From the NCBI RefSeq assembly GCF_904426505.1, contig NZ_CAJGBN010000007.1, positions 1-64,000 of the forward strand: a DNA stretch of 64,000 nt, given 5' to 3'. The position numbers and the translations under genes are program-made. This stretch comes from Rubrivivax sp. A210. GTDB lineage: Bacteria > Pseudomonadota > Gammaproteobacteria > Burkholderiales > Burkholderiaceae_C. Under the pieces are notes generated by a model. That model worked only from the letters and a program-made list of their open reading frames with translations, had not been told where the DNA came from and made no database searches. Shown here in pieces: positions 17,123 to 25,608 of the stretch; the stretch's first letter is position 1, and every line of letters begins with the position of its first letter.

Positions 17123-19477
17123 TCAGAAGCTGTCGGCCAGGCCCATGGCCGGATCGCTCACCGAGTGGCGGCCGGTCTCCATGCGGCCGGCCAGGCGGCG
17201 CAGAAAGCTGGGGTCGGCAGCGCTGGTGACGATGAAGTCGTACCACCAGCCGGTGGCCTCCAGCTTCCAGTGCAGCGATTTCTCGTCGCGGCCGTCCAGC
17301 CTGATCTCCCAGGCCGTGCCGCGGCCGGATTTGCCGGAGCCGCCCGCGGCCAGCGCGCCGTAGCGCTTGTTCGAGCGCACCTGCAGCACCACGGGCGCAT
17401 CGCCCTCGTTGCGCGCTTCCAGCTTGAGCACGCCGCTGCGCCCCTCGTAGCTGACCCGCACCTCGGGCGCTGCCGCCTGCCGGCCGCGCAGCGCCGTCAG
17501 GTCGCCCTTGAAGCGGCGGTGAAAGCCGTTGGGGCCCAGCACCCACAGGTCGTAGCGGCCGCCGTTCTCGGCCTGCACGGCCCAGACGTCGTCGAGCTGC
17601 TTGTCCGGTTGCACCATGTAGCGGCGCGGACGCGGGTACTGGCGGTCGCGGAATTCGAGCAGAGCCAACGGGTCGGCCGGCACCGGCTGTCGGCTGGGCA
17701 TGGCGTCGAGCTTGAGCTTGTCGTAGACGTGGAACACGGCGCCGGCGCGGCCGGTGTTGCGCAAGGCCAGGCGCACGCCGCCGCTCGGCTGATCGATGTG
17801 CGAGGTGACGTGCAGCTCATAGGGCAGGGCGCGCGACGGGCGGTAGCCCGGGGCCTGCACCGGCAGGCCGCGATCAGCCGGCGGCCTGATCTGCGGCAGT
17901 GCCTGCTGGGCGGCGCGCAGCGCATCGGCTTCGGCCATCGACTTACGGCCCGCCAGCGTGGGCAGAGGCTCGTTGTTGGGGTTGGCGAAGTTGAAGGCGC
18001 TGGTCAGGTCGCCCAGCGCGGCGCGCCGGAACGGGCTGATATTGGGCTCCATCACGCCGAAGCGCGCCTCGAGGAAGCGGATCACCGAGGTGTGGTCCAG
18101 CGCCTGCGAGTTGACCCAGCCGCCGCGGCTCCAGGGCGAGACCACGTACATCGGCACGCGCACGCCGGGGCCGAAGACGCGGCCGTCACCGGCGCCGTAG
18201 TCGAAGTTGCCGCCACCCTGGCGGGGCTGGCCGGTGGTGCCGGGGGGCGAGGGGTAGGTGTTGTATTCGAAGGCCAGGTCGGCGGCCGACAGCGTGGTCT
18301 TGCCGGCCAGCGTGCCATCGGGGTTGCGCGAGGGCGCGGCCGGCGAAGGGTAGTGGTCGAAGTAGCCGTCGTTCTCGTCGAAATTGATGAACAGGACGGT
18401 CTTGCTCCAGACCTCGGGGTTGGCCGTCAGCGCATCCAGCACCTGCTGGATGTACCAGGCGCCCTGCACCGGGCTGGAGGGGCCGGGGTGCTCGGAGTAG
18501 GTGGCCGGCGCCACCACCCACGACACCTGCGGCAGCTTGCCGTTGCGGCAGTCTTCCCGGAACTGCCGGAAGTAGGAATCGGCGTTGTCCGGCGTGCCCG
18601 GCATGGTGTTGGCCACGCCCTTGTAGAGCGGGTTGTGGGCGTCGTCGCTGGCCGCGTCATAGGCCGGGTAGGGGCCGCCATCGGTGCCGACCGGCTTGCC
18701 CGACGCCACGTTGGCGGCGCGGTACTGCCTGAAGCCGACCAGCGAGTTGTCGCCGAAGTTGTCGGGCATGTTCTCGTAGACGATCCAGCTCACGCCGGCG
18801 GCCTGCAGGCGCTCGGGGTAGGTCACCCAGTCGTAGCCCACATTGCCCGTGTCGGTGGGGCTGAAGCCGTCCCACTCGTTGTTGAGCGAGGCCACGCCGG
18901 CGCCGGTGGGGCCATTGGTGCCGGTCCACAGGAAGAGGCGGTTCGAGTTGGTGCCCGTGTGCATGGAGCAGTGGTAGGCGTCGCAGGTCGTGAAGGCATT
19001 GGCCAGCGCGAACTGGAACGGCAGCTCGGCCTGCTCGTAGTAGGACATCGAGAAGTTGTTCTTGACCGCGGGCCAGTAGCCCAGGCGGCCGTCCAGCCAG
19101 GCGAGCTGGCCGTCGACCCAGCTGTGCGGCGTGCCCGACACGCGCTGGGCGTTGCCCTGGGTGGCGTCCAGGTGATAGGGCAGCACCGGATTGCCGGCGA
19201 GGTCGAGCTGTTCCCAGACGCTGCGGCCACCAGGCTGCGGGACGGTGAAGCGGTCACCGAAGCCGCGCATGCCCTTGAGCGTGCCGAAGTAGTGGTCGAA
19301 GGCACGGTTCTCCTGCATCAGGATGACCACATGCTTCACGTCCTTGATGGTGCCGGTCTCATGAAAGGCCGGGATTGCCAGGGCCTTGCGGATGCTGGGC
19401 GGAAACGCGGTGAGCGCTGCAGCCGCGACGCCCGATTGGGCGGCACCCTGGATGAACTTGCGACGAGAGGTTGTCAT
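17123..19477 (-). CDS. Phosphocholine-specific phospholipase C, Tat-exported
   Basis: A 784-aa secreted enzyme hydrolysing phosphatidylcholine or sphingomyelin to phosphocholine and diacylglycerol. The ATG at 19477 is chosen because it puts a twin-arginine signal at once (SRRKFIQGAAQSGVAAAAL); a longer frame from 19555 would bury it. The catalytic phosphoesterase domain starts VKHVVILMQENRAFDHYFGTL, with further metal/active-site patterns at FINFDENDGYFDHYPSP and a late DHTSVIRFLEARFGV. Two C-terminal beta domains follow, as in PlcH/PlcN/PlcC. Length matches the family (about 700-790 aa). The preceding gene in the same direction is the Bug protein, 183 bp upstream. Confidence 0.92.
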   Translation of the reverse strand: MTTSRRKFIQGAAQSGVAAAALTAFPPSIRKALAIPAFHETGTIKDVKHVVILMQENRAFDHYFGTLKGMRGFGDRFTVPQPGGRSVWEQLDLAGNPVLPYHLDATQGNAQRVSGTPHSWVDGQLAWLDGRLGYWPAVKNNFSMSYYEQAELPFQFALANAFTTCDAYHCSMHTGTNSNRLFLWTGTNGPTGAGVASLNNEWDGFSPTDTGNVGYDWVTYPERLQAAGVSWIVYENMPDNFGDNSLVGFRQYRAANVASGKPVGTDGGPYPAYDAASDDAHNPLYKGVANTMPGTPDNADSYFRQFREDCRNGKLPQVSWVVAPATYSEHPGPSSPVQGAWYIQQVLDALTANPEVWSKTVLFINFDENDGYFDHYPSPAAPSRNPDGTLAGKTTLSAADLAFEYNTYPSPPGTTGQPRQGGGNFDYGAGDGRVFGPGVRVPMYVVSPWSRGGWVNSQALDHTSVIRFLEARFGVMEPNISPFRRAALGDLTSAFNFANPNNEPLPTLAGRKSMAEADALRAAQQALPQIRPPADRGLPVQAPGYRPSRALPYELHVTSHIDQPSGGVRLALRNTGRAGAVFHVYDKLKLDAMPSRQPVPADPLALLEFRDRQYPRPRRYMVQPDKQLDDVWAVQAENGGRYDLWVLGPNGFHRRFKGDLTALRGRQAAAPEVRVSYEGRSGVLKLEARNEGDAPVVLQVRSNKRYGALAAGGSGKSGRGTAWEIRLDGRDEKSLHWKLEATGWWYDFIVTSAADPSFLRRLAGRMETGRHSVSDPAMGLADSF

Positions 19478-19660
19478 GGCGATTCTGGCTCCGGTGGCTG
19501 AGGGACGTGGCAGGCATGGGGCCTGGGTCGAGCTTTGCCGTTGCCAGCAGAGCATCGGCAGGCCATGCTTGCCCGGGCCGGTGACAGCGCCGTGTAAACC
19601 TCGGCCGGGCGGGCCGCGAGTCCTTGGTGATTCGTGGGGGGTGGCCGGGCCCGGACTTGG

Positions 19661-20641
19661 TCAGTCCATCACCAGCTGGACGGCGCGCACCGCCTTGCCC
19701 CACTTGTCGATTTCGGCGCTCACGAAGCGGGCGAATTGCTCGCTCGCCTCGCCGCCGGTCTCGGCGCCTTGCTGGTGCCAGATGCTCTTCATCTCGGGCG
19801 CCTCGAAGGCGCGTGCGACTTCGCTGCGCAGCCGCGCATTGATGGCCGCCGGCACCGCCGCCGGTGCCCACAGGCCGTACCAGGACAGCGATTCGAAGCC
19901 GGGCAGGCCGGCCTCGGCCGTGGTGGGGATGTCGGCAAAGGCCTCGGGGCGCCGCGGCGAAGTGACGGCCAGGGCGCGCACCTTGCCGGCGCGGATGTGC
20001 GAGGCGGCGCTGCCCAGGCCTTCGAAGATGAGCTGGATCTCGCCGCCGAGCAGGGCCGTCATCGCCGGGCCCGAGCCCTTGTAGGGGATGTGGGCCATGG
20101 CCATGCCGGTGCGCGCATTGAAGACCTCGCCGATCAGGTGGCGCGTCGTGCCATTGCCCGAGGAGCCGAAGTTCACCTTGCCCGGGTTGGCCTTGCACCA
20201 GGCGATGAACTCCTGCAGCGTCCGCGCCGGCACCTCGTTGTTGACCACCAGCACATCGGGCACATAGGCGATGCCGGTGATGGGCGTCAAGTCCTTCTGC
20301 AGGTCGTAGCCGAGGCGGCGGTAGGCGGTGACCGCCACCGTGTGGTGGACGGCGCCGACGAGAAAGGTGTAGCCGTCGGCCGCGGCCTTGGCCGCGGCAT
20401 CGGCGCCGACCGTGCCGCCGGCGCCGGCGCGGTTGTCGATCAGCACCTGCTGGCCCAGCTGCGTGCTCAGCTTGGCGGCCAGCGGCCTGGCAAAGGTGTC
20501 GGTGCCGCCTCCGGGCGCGAAGGGCACGATGAGCCGGATGGGCTTGGCCGGCCAGGCCTGCGCCCGCGCCCAGGGGGCGGCGACGCAGGCGGCCAGGCCC
20601 GCCACGACCTGGCGGCGGTTGGGGTGGGAGATGGCTCGCAT
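19661..20641 (-). CDS. Bug/TctC-family periplasmic solute-binding protein
   Basis: A 326-aa Bug receptor. It has a signal peptide ending near AAPWARA (about residue 27) and the family start WPAKPIRLIVPFAPGGGTD. The mid-protein strands IDNRAGAGGTVGAD, IPYKGSGPAMTALLGGEIQ and VRALAVTSPRRPEAFADIPT are all diagnostic. Bug proteins bind carboxylates or other small organics and are hugely amplified in Burkholderiales. Tripartite membrane partners (TctA/TctB) are absent here, as is usual for orphan Bug genes. It starts 8 bp after the stop of the phytase-like gene, so it is in the same operon. The ligand is unknown. Confidence 0.93.
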   Translation of the reverse strand: MRAISHPNRRQVVAGLAACVAAPWARAQAWPAKPIRLIVPFAPGGGTDTFARPLAAKLSTQLGQQVLIDNRAGAGGTVGADAAAKAAADGYTFLVGAVHHTVAVTAYRRLGYDLQKDLTPITGIAYVPDVLVVNNEVPARTLQEFIAWCKANPGKVNFGSSGNGTTRHLIGEVFNARTGMAMAHIPYKGSGPAMTALLGGEIQLIFEGLGSAASHIRAGKVRALAVTSPRRPEAFADIPTTAEAGLPGFESLSWYGLWAPAAVPAAINARLRSEVARAFEAPEMKSIWHQQGAETGGEASEQFARFVSAEIDKWGKAVRAVQLVMD

Positions 20642-20649
20642 GGCGCGGC

Positions 20650-21969
20650 TCAGTCCTCGTCCTTGTCGTCGTCGTGCCCGTCGGCCACCAGCGACACCGG
20701 CAGCCGGATGCGCAGGAACTCGGTGTCGTCAGACGCCAGGGCACGGCCGCCGCCGTAGGGGAAGTTGTTGTCGTTCACCACCAGCAGCGTGCGCGGGTCC
20801 AGCACCAGCACGTTTTCGATGGTGACGTAGGGCAGGGTGAAGAGCGCGCTGCCGTCGCCGTTGAGATCGTGCGGGTCGGCCAGCTTCATCAGGTCGACCA
20901 GTTCCGTCTTGCGCGCCACACCGCCGGCGGCCACGTCCTCGAGGTCGATCAGGTAGACCTTCTTGAACGGCGCCAGGGCGGGCGTGGTGGCGGTGCCGCC
21001 GTTGCGCTCGAGCACCACGAAGCGCTTGTCGTCGACGGCCACCATGTCGCCGATGTTGGTGCCGGCGGCCTCCAGCGGATAGAAGAAGCGGCGGCCGGTG
21101 TAGCGCTCGCTGGCGATGTCGAACTCGTCGATGCGCAGGGTCTTGTCGGGGTCGCCAGAGACGCCGCGCTCGAGCAGGGTGTACAGGCGCGTGCCGCTCT
21201 TGTTGATGGCCATGCCCTCGAAGCCGCCCGAGCCGGGCAGGTTGGCCGCCGCGCGGCCGGCCGCCACGTCCTTGTGCTGGGGCGCATAGACGCCCGGCAG
21301 CGCGATCTCGCTGCGCAGCACCGTGCCCTGGGCATTGGTCTTCACGAGGTAGGGGCCGAACTCGTCGCCGAACCAGTAGTTGCCCCAGCGGTCCTGGCGC
21401 AGCGATTCGACGTCGAAGTCGGCGCCGGTGAGCAGGCGGCCGGCGCGGATGGCCGGGTCCACGGCCGGGTTGGCGGGGTTGTTGTAGTAGTTCGCGTGGT
21501 CGGCCTGGATGGGCAGCGTGAGCTGGCGGCGCGCGTCATTGAGCTGCAGGCGCGTGTGCAGGTCGAAGGCCGGGCGCGTGCCGCCCGACAGCCAGTCGGC
21601 CGGCGCCACGGTGCCGGCGCCGCCGCGCACGCCGCGCCAGTTGACCTGCACGCTGTAGGCGCGCAGCACCGAGTCAGCCGAGTTGCCCTGGCCGCCGAAG
21701 CCGTTGTCGACCAGGAAGCGGAAGACGTTCTTGCGCGGGCCGGGCAGCACGCCCGAGAAGCCCTGCACCGGCTGGCGGTTCAGGTAGGGCGGCAGGTTGC
21801 TGCCGTAGGGATTGGGCGCGGCGAACTGGCCCGAAGTGGGGCCGTCGGCGAAGCTGGCGGCGGGCATGCGGGCCCAGCCGGTGAGGGTCTGCGCGGTGGC
21901 CGCATCGGACATCAGCAGCGCGGCGGCCAGGGTGGGAATCAGGTGCAACTTGAGGGGGACGGCTCGCAT
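20650..21969 (-). CDS. Secreted esterase-like activity of phytase family protein
   Basis: A 439-aa exported beta-propeller-like protein. The signal peptide ends at SDAATAQ (about residue 27). The body shows the pattern of the phytase-like esterase family: FGDEFGPYLVKTNAQG, NKGFEGMAI-like GGFEGMAINKSGTRLYTLLE, then DMVAVDDKRFVVLERNG and NVLVLDPRTLLVVNDNNFPYG. These proteins are thought to hydrolyse phosphate esters, but activity is rarely shown. The start at 21969 overlaps the upstream hydrolase by 31 bp. The C-terminus is very acidic (DGHDDDKDED). Together with phospholipase C downstream it suggests phosphate or lipid head-group scavenging. Confidence 0.85.
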   Translation of the reverse strand: MRAVPLKLHLIPTLAAALLMSDAATAQTLTGWARMPAASFADGPTSGQFAAPNPYGSNLPPYLNRQPVQGFSGVLPGPRKNVFRFLVDNGFGGQGNSADSVLRAYSVQVNWRGVRGGAGTVAPADWLSGGTRPAFDLHTRLQLNDARRQLTLPIQADHANYYNNPANPAVDPAIRAGRLLTGADFDVESLRQDRWGNYWFGDEFGPYLVKTNAQGTVLRSEIALPGVYAPQHKDVAAGRAAANLPGSGGFEGMAINKSGTRLYTLLERGVSGDPDKTLRIDEFDIASERYTGRRFFYPLEAAGTNIGDMVAVDDKRFVVLERNGGTATTPALAPFKKVYLIDLEDVAAGGVARKTELVDLMKLADPHDLNGDGSALFTLPYVTIENVLVLDPRTLLVVNDNNFPYGGGRALASDDTEFLRIRLPVSLVADGHDDDKDED

Positions 21970-22907
21970 CGGGGGGCTCCGGTCGGTCGGCGTGAACTGG
22001 TGGGTGATCTGGACGGGGCCAGGGCGCCGGCGATGCTGGCCGTTGCGGATGTCGCTCTGATGACCGGCGGCGCTGCCGTCGCCCGAAGCAGGCTGTCCAG
22101 GTAGTCGGCGAGCACGGCCTGGGCCGGCACGCAGCGCGGCAGGCTGCGGTGGTGCTGGCCGTCGAGCTGGCACAGAGTGACGGTGCCGGCGATGAGCCGG
22201 GCGATCTCCCGGCTCGCCCGCGGCGGCACGCGGCGGTCGCCGCGCGCCATCAGCACCAGGGTGCGGCAGCCGACCCCGGGCGCATGCGGCGTTGAATCCA
22301 TGGCGTGGCGCAGCAGCGGCGCGGCGGGGGCCAGCAGCGGATGCATGCGCGCCAGCCGGGGCAGGCTTGGGAAGGGTGACAGCAGCACCAGGGCCTGGGC
22401 CCGCACCTGACTGGCCAGGCGCAGCGCCACTGCGCTGCCCAGGCTGCGGCCCATCAGTACCACGGGCCCGTCCTGCGGTGCCAGGAAGGCATCGAAGATG
22501 CGGCGCGCATCGGCCATCACCGTGGCCTCGCTGGCGGTGCCGGTGGAGCCGCCGAAGCCTCGGTGGTTGAGGGCCAGCACCGACCAGCCGGCGTTGTAGG
22601 AACTCATCTGTGGCGCCCAGGCGACGTGTTCGCCGCGGCCGCCGAAGTAGAGCAGGGTGCCAACCGCGGAGCCCTGCAAGGGCCGCGACCGCCAGCCCTC
22701 GAGCACTGCGCCGCCCGCCACCGGCAGTGACAGGCGTTCGATCGCGAAGCTGCCGTCGTGCGGCCCCGGCGGCAGCGTGCGTAGGCGCCGCGGCGGCTTG
22801 AAGATCAGGCGGCGCTGGCCAGTGGCCGCTGCCGCCAACCCGAGGGCCCACAGGCCGATGCCGCCGCCGGTCGCCAGGCCCAGCGTGCCGAGGGCTTCAG
22901 GCCACAT
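21939..22907 (-). CDS. Alpha/beta hydrolase, membrane-anchored
   Basis: A 322-aa serine hydrolase of the BAAT/YqkD-like type. One N-terminal TM (about residues 8-28) anchors it. The nucleophile elbow is GRSLG with Ser155. The segment LLYFGGRGEHVAWAPQ supplies the oxyanion loop, NHRGFGGSTG follows, and the acid/base partners are in LVLMARGDRRVPP and GQHHRSLP. ATG 22907 lies 14 bp after the stop of the Mpo1-like gene; longer frames extend through that gene and are shadows. The last 31 bp overlap the next gene in another frame. An esterase or lipase substrate is likely but not defined. Confidence 0.83.
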   Translation of the reverse strand: MWPEALGTLGLATGGGIGLWALGLAAAATGQRRLIFKPPRRLRTLPPGPHDGSFAIERLSLPVAGGAVLEGWRSRPLQGSAVGTLLYFGGRGEHVAWAPQMSSYNAGWSVLALNHRGFGGSTGTASEATVMADARRIFDAFLAPQDGPVVLMGRSLGSAVALRLASQVRAQALVLLSPFPSLPRLARMHPLLAPAAPLLRHAMDSTPHAPGVGCRTLVLMARGDRRVPPRASREIARLIAGTVTLCQLDGQHHRSLPRCVPAQAVLADYLDSLLRATAAPPVIRATSATASIAGALAPSRSPTSSRRPTGAPRCEPSPSSCT

Positions 22908-22921
22908 CGCCTGGCGGCAGC

Positions 22922-23539
22922 TCAGGCCCGGGCTTCGATTTCTTCCGCCTGCATGGGGTCGTAGCGCTGGCCGCTCAGCAGCGCCAGCGGCGACTTCCAG
23001 TAGATGGCGATGTTGTGGAAGGGGTCGGTGATGATCTTGGTGGCCCAGGCCAGGCCCCAGGCCGGGCTGCGCAGGAAGAACAGATGTACGGTGCGGAACA
23101 GCAGGCCGCCGGCGCCCAGCGCGAGCCAGCCCAGGCCCACGTCGTGTACATAGCCCTGCAGGCCGTCCTCGGGCTGGATGAGGCCGAAGAGGGAGGGGCT
23201 CAGCCCCAGCAGCAGCGGCAGCATCAGCCAGATGCCGATGAGGACGGACTTGCGCTGCATGTTGAAGCCGACCTTGATCGCCTCCTTGTGCGAGTCGGTG
23301 GCCTGGTTGATGCGGTCGTAGCCGCGCGGCTCGAAGAAGATGTGGCCCGATTGCCGCGTCACCATGCCGACCAGCCAACCCACGATCGCCGCCGCGGCGG
23401 GGTCGACGAAAAGCAGGCCGTAGGCGACGACGAAGCTGATGGCGCTGACGAGGTGCAGCGTCTGGTTGATGCGGCACTGGTGGTAGTAGCGGTGGTCGTC
23501 GTGGCGCAGCACTTCGACCTTGTTCATGAACTCGCCCAC
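22922..23539 (-). CDS. Mpo1/DUF962-like membrane protein, paralog 1
   Basis: A 205-aa protein with four or more hydrophobic helices. Conserved motifs are DDHRYYHQ...N...LH near residue 14, RQSGHIFFEPRGYDRINQAT near residue 62, HKEAIKVG and TDPFHNIAIYW. The H/N/H pattern and GHxxFE resemble Mpo1/YGL010w (DUF962), iron-dependent fatty-acid alpha-oxidation enzymes of membranes. This is a likeness by eye, not a search. The GTG start at 23539 is chosen over ATG 23527 because GGGAG sits six bases upstream and because it gives the same 13-residue leader as the paralog at 61004. It is the first gene of the hydrolase/esterase/Bug operon. Confidence 0.72.
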   Translation of the reverse strand: MGEFMNKVEVLRHDDHRYYHQCRINQTLHLVSAISFVVAYGLLFVDPAAAAIVGWLVGMVTRQSGHIFFEPRGYDRINQATDSHKEAIKVGFNMQRKSVLIGIWLMLPLLLGLSPSLFGLIQPEDGLQGYVHDVGLGWLALGAGGLLFRTVHLFFLRSPAWGLAWATKIITDPFHNIAIYWKSPLALLSGQRYDPMQAEEIEARA

Positions 23540-23697
23540 GGCTGGCTCCCGGTTTGAAAAGGATGTCCGTAGCGTGACGTTCGTCTGTGGCGGCCCTTTG
23601 ACAGATCGGCGTCGCCAGCGTGTCAGTCCTGGATGCGCGCCCGCTGCGCACGGCCAGCGGACGCCTGCGTGTTGTCCAGCTTGCGCCGGCCCATGAA

Positions 23698-23731
23698 AAG
23701 TGTATAAACGGTTTATACCGTTCATACACTT
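23698..23731. promoter_or_regulatory. 34-bp palindromic operator candidate
   Basis: An almost perfect inverted repeat runs from AAGTGTAT to ATACACTT with only two mismatched pairs. Inside it, GTATAAAC-G-GTTTATAC (23702-23718) is a perfect 8+1+8 palindrome. It is strongly A+T-rich against a 70% G+C background and contains TATAAA-like -10 candidates on both strands. It lies between divergent genes (23539 minus, 23739/23798 plus). The size and symmetry fit a TetR-like dimer or dimer-of-dimers site. No regulator gene is adjacent. Confidence 0.75.
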
Positions 23732-23738
23732 CCGGACC

Positions 23739-23801
23739 ATGGAACTCAAGATCGTGACCCGCCCGCCTGTGTGCGGGCCCCATGCAGGGGGAAGGCCATG
23801 A
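23739..23801 (+). CDS. Possible 20-aa leader ORF overlapping the next start
   Basis: ATG 23739 opens a 20-codon frame (MELKIVTRPPVCGPHAGGRP) whose TGA overlaps the ATG of the following membrane protein (ATGA at 23798). It starts eight bases after the palindrome. There is no convincing Shine-Dalgarno sequence before it, so it could be chance. Such an overlap would permit translational coupling if it is translated. Confidence 0.25.
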   Translation: MELKIVTRPPVCGPHAGGRP

Positions 23802-24682
23802 GCACGGGCGTGCTCTCCTGGTGGTTGTTCCTGTGCGGCGCGAGCCTGCTCAATGTGCTGGCCTGGACCGCCTCGGTGGCCGCCTTGCGGCGCCGCGCCT
23901 CGTCCATCCCGCCGCAGACCTGGCTTCTGCTGCGCCTGCAGTTGCTGCTGTCGGCGGGCTATGTGCTCGGCTGTGCCTACCGCTCGGTGTTTCCGGTCTT
24001 CGACGTGCAGCGCCTGTGCCTGGTGGACAGCTGGCTGTCCAGCGTGATCGTGGGCCGCACGGTGGCCACCATCGCCGAGCTGTGCTTTGCCGCGCAGTGG
24101 GCCTTGCTGCTGCAGACGCTTGCGAAGGCCACGGACAGTCCGTCCGCGCTGCGCGTGTCCCGCGCGGTCGTGCCGATGATCGCCGTGGCCGAACTGTGCT
24201 CCTGGAACGCCGTGTTGACGACGTCCAACCTGGGCCACGTCATCGAGGAATCGCTCTGGGGCCTGTGCGCCGCTTTGCTGGTGGTGAGCTTCGCGCAGCT
24301 CTGGCCGGGGTGCCGCCGCGAGGCGCGTCCGCTGCTGGCCGCCACCTGCACCATCGGCCTGGCCTATGTGGCCTATATGTTCCTGGTCGATGTGCCGATG
24401 TACTGGGCGCGCTGGGTGACCGACACCGAGCAGGGGCGTCCCGTCCTCAGCCTGGCCCAGGGCCTGGTCGATGCGTCACAGCGCTGGGTGGTGTCGCACC
24501 GCTGGGCCGACTGGGAGACCGAGGTGGTCTGGATGTCGCTGTACTTCAGCGTCGCGGTCTGGCTGAGCATAGGCCTGGTCCACGCGACGGGCCGCCTGGG
24601 CTCGGCCTTCGAGCCGAGGCTGACATTCGCGGGCAGTCGCGCTCAGGCCAGTATGGCCACCACGCGCGTCCACGACCAGTAG
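23798..24682 (+). CDS. Multi-pass membrane protein of unknown function
   Basis: A 294-aa protein with about seven predicted TM helices and short loops. I do not recognise the family. Notable residues are a Cys/Arg pair in GYVLGCAYRSVFPVFDV, an Arg/Glu in VGRTVATIAELCFAAQW, a Glu/Trp pair in AVAELCSWNAV and a Trp/Asp-rich amphipathic stretch near the C-terminus (SHRWADWETEVVW). These charged residues within membrane segments suggest a functional site. ATG 23798 is favoured by GGGGGAAG just upstream; an earlier GTG at 23771 lacks one. Its 3' end overlaps the convergent HupE gene by 40 bp. The palindrome upstream may control it. Confidence 0.7.
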   Translation: MSTGVLSWWLFLCGASLLNVLAWTASVAALRRRASSIPPQTWLLLRLQLLLSAGYVLGCAYRSVFPVFDVQRLCLVDSWLSSVIVGRTVATIAELCFAAQWALLLQTLAKATDSPSALRVSRAVVPMIAVAELCSWNAVLTTSNLGHVIEESLWGLCAALLVVSFAQLWPGCRREARPLLAATCTIGLAYVAYMFLVDVPMYWARWVTDTEQGRPVLSLAQGLVDASQRWVVSHRWADWETEVVWMSLYFSVAVWLSIGLVHATGRLGSAFEPRLTFAGSRAQASMATTRVHDQ

Positions 24683-25608
24683 GCCGCCATCGAGCCTATG
24701 GCGTAGAGCGCGGGGCTCACCAGGCGCGGCGCCCAGGCCTGCCGGCCCGCCCAGCGCACCAGGGCCCAGGCCAGGGCGACGCAGAACAGCTGGCCGATCT
24801 CGACCCCCAGGTTGAAGCTCAGCAGGGCCGCCACCAGGTGCTGTTGCGGCAGGCCGATTTCCTGCAGCACGCCGGCGAAGCCCAGGCCGTGAACCAGCCC
24901 GAAAACGAAGGCCACCAGCGCCGGCAGGCGGCGCGACAGCGTCGCGCGCCCGTGCAGCGCCTCGCGCGCCACCAGCACGATGGACAGCGCGATGCAGGCC
25001 TCCACCGGCGCCGGCCGCAGGCTCAGCCAGCCCAGCGCGGCGCAGGCCAGCGTGAGACTGTGCGCGGCCGTGAAGGCGCTGATGGTCCACACCAGCTGGC
25101 GCCGGAAGCCCACCAGGAAGAGCAGGCCGGCGACGAAGAGCAGGTGGTCGTAGCCGCTCAGGATGTGCTCGAAGCCCAGCAGCGTGTAGGCCCAGGCGAT
25201 CTCTCCCAGCGCCCGCTGGTCGTCGGCAGAGCCGAACAGCTGCACCACCGGCTGGCGCGCGGTGAGCGTGTAGACGCGGGTCTGGCCGTCGCGCCAGTGG
25301 ATCCGGACCAGCGCCGCCGAATAGCGCTCGCCCACGCCTTCGATGCGCAGCGGCCCCTTGAGGCCACCCGCTCCGCAGTGCAGCAGGTTGTCCTGGGCGA
25401 CGCAGCCCGCGGGCCACACCGGGCTCAACTCCGAGATCGCCGGGCGGTTGCCGCTGGCCACCCACTGCCAGACGAACTCGCCGGGCCCGGCCTCGTGCAT
25501 TTCCATCTCGGCCATGCTCAGCTCGTGCGCCCGGGCGCCCACGCAGGCCAGCGCCAGCGCCAAGGCCCACAGCAGCGCACGCCAGCCGCGTCGGATCGTG
25601 CCGCTCAT
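24643..25608 (-). CDS. HupE/UreJ-family membrane protein with extracytoplasmic N-terminal domain
   Basis: A 321-aa protein. A signal peptide ends ACVGARAHEL and is followed by an extracytoplasmic domain of about 110 residues and then six TM helices. The membrane part has the family residues GFEHILSGYDHLLFVAGLL, SAFTAAHSLTLA and VFGLVHGLGFAG. Conserved histidines in these motifs suggest metal binding (HupE/UreJ are linked to Ni handling), but this longer subfamily has no proven substrate. The start overlaps the stop of the upstream PpiC-like gene by one codon region (ATGA), so both are translated together. The C-terminus overlaps the convergent membrane gene. Confidence 0.85.
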   Translation of the reverse strand: MSGTIRRGWRALLWALALALACVGARAHELSMAEMEMHEAGPGEFVWQWVASGNRPAISELSPVWPAGCVAQDNLLHCGAGGLKGPLRIEGVGERYSAALVRIHWRDGQTRVYTLTARQPVVQLFGSADDQRALGEIAWAYTLLGFEHILSGYDHLLFVAGLLFLVGFRRQLVWTISAFTAAHSLTLACAALGWLSLRPAPVEACIALSIVLVAREALHGRATLSRRLPALVAFVFGLVHGLGFAGVLQEIGLPQQHLVAALLSFNLGVEIGQLFCVALAWALVRWAGRQAWAPRLVSPALYAIGSMAAYWSWTRVVAILA

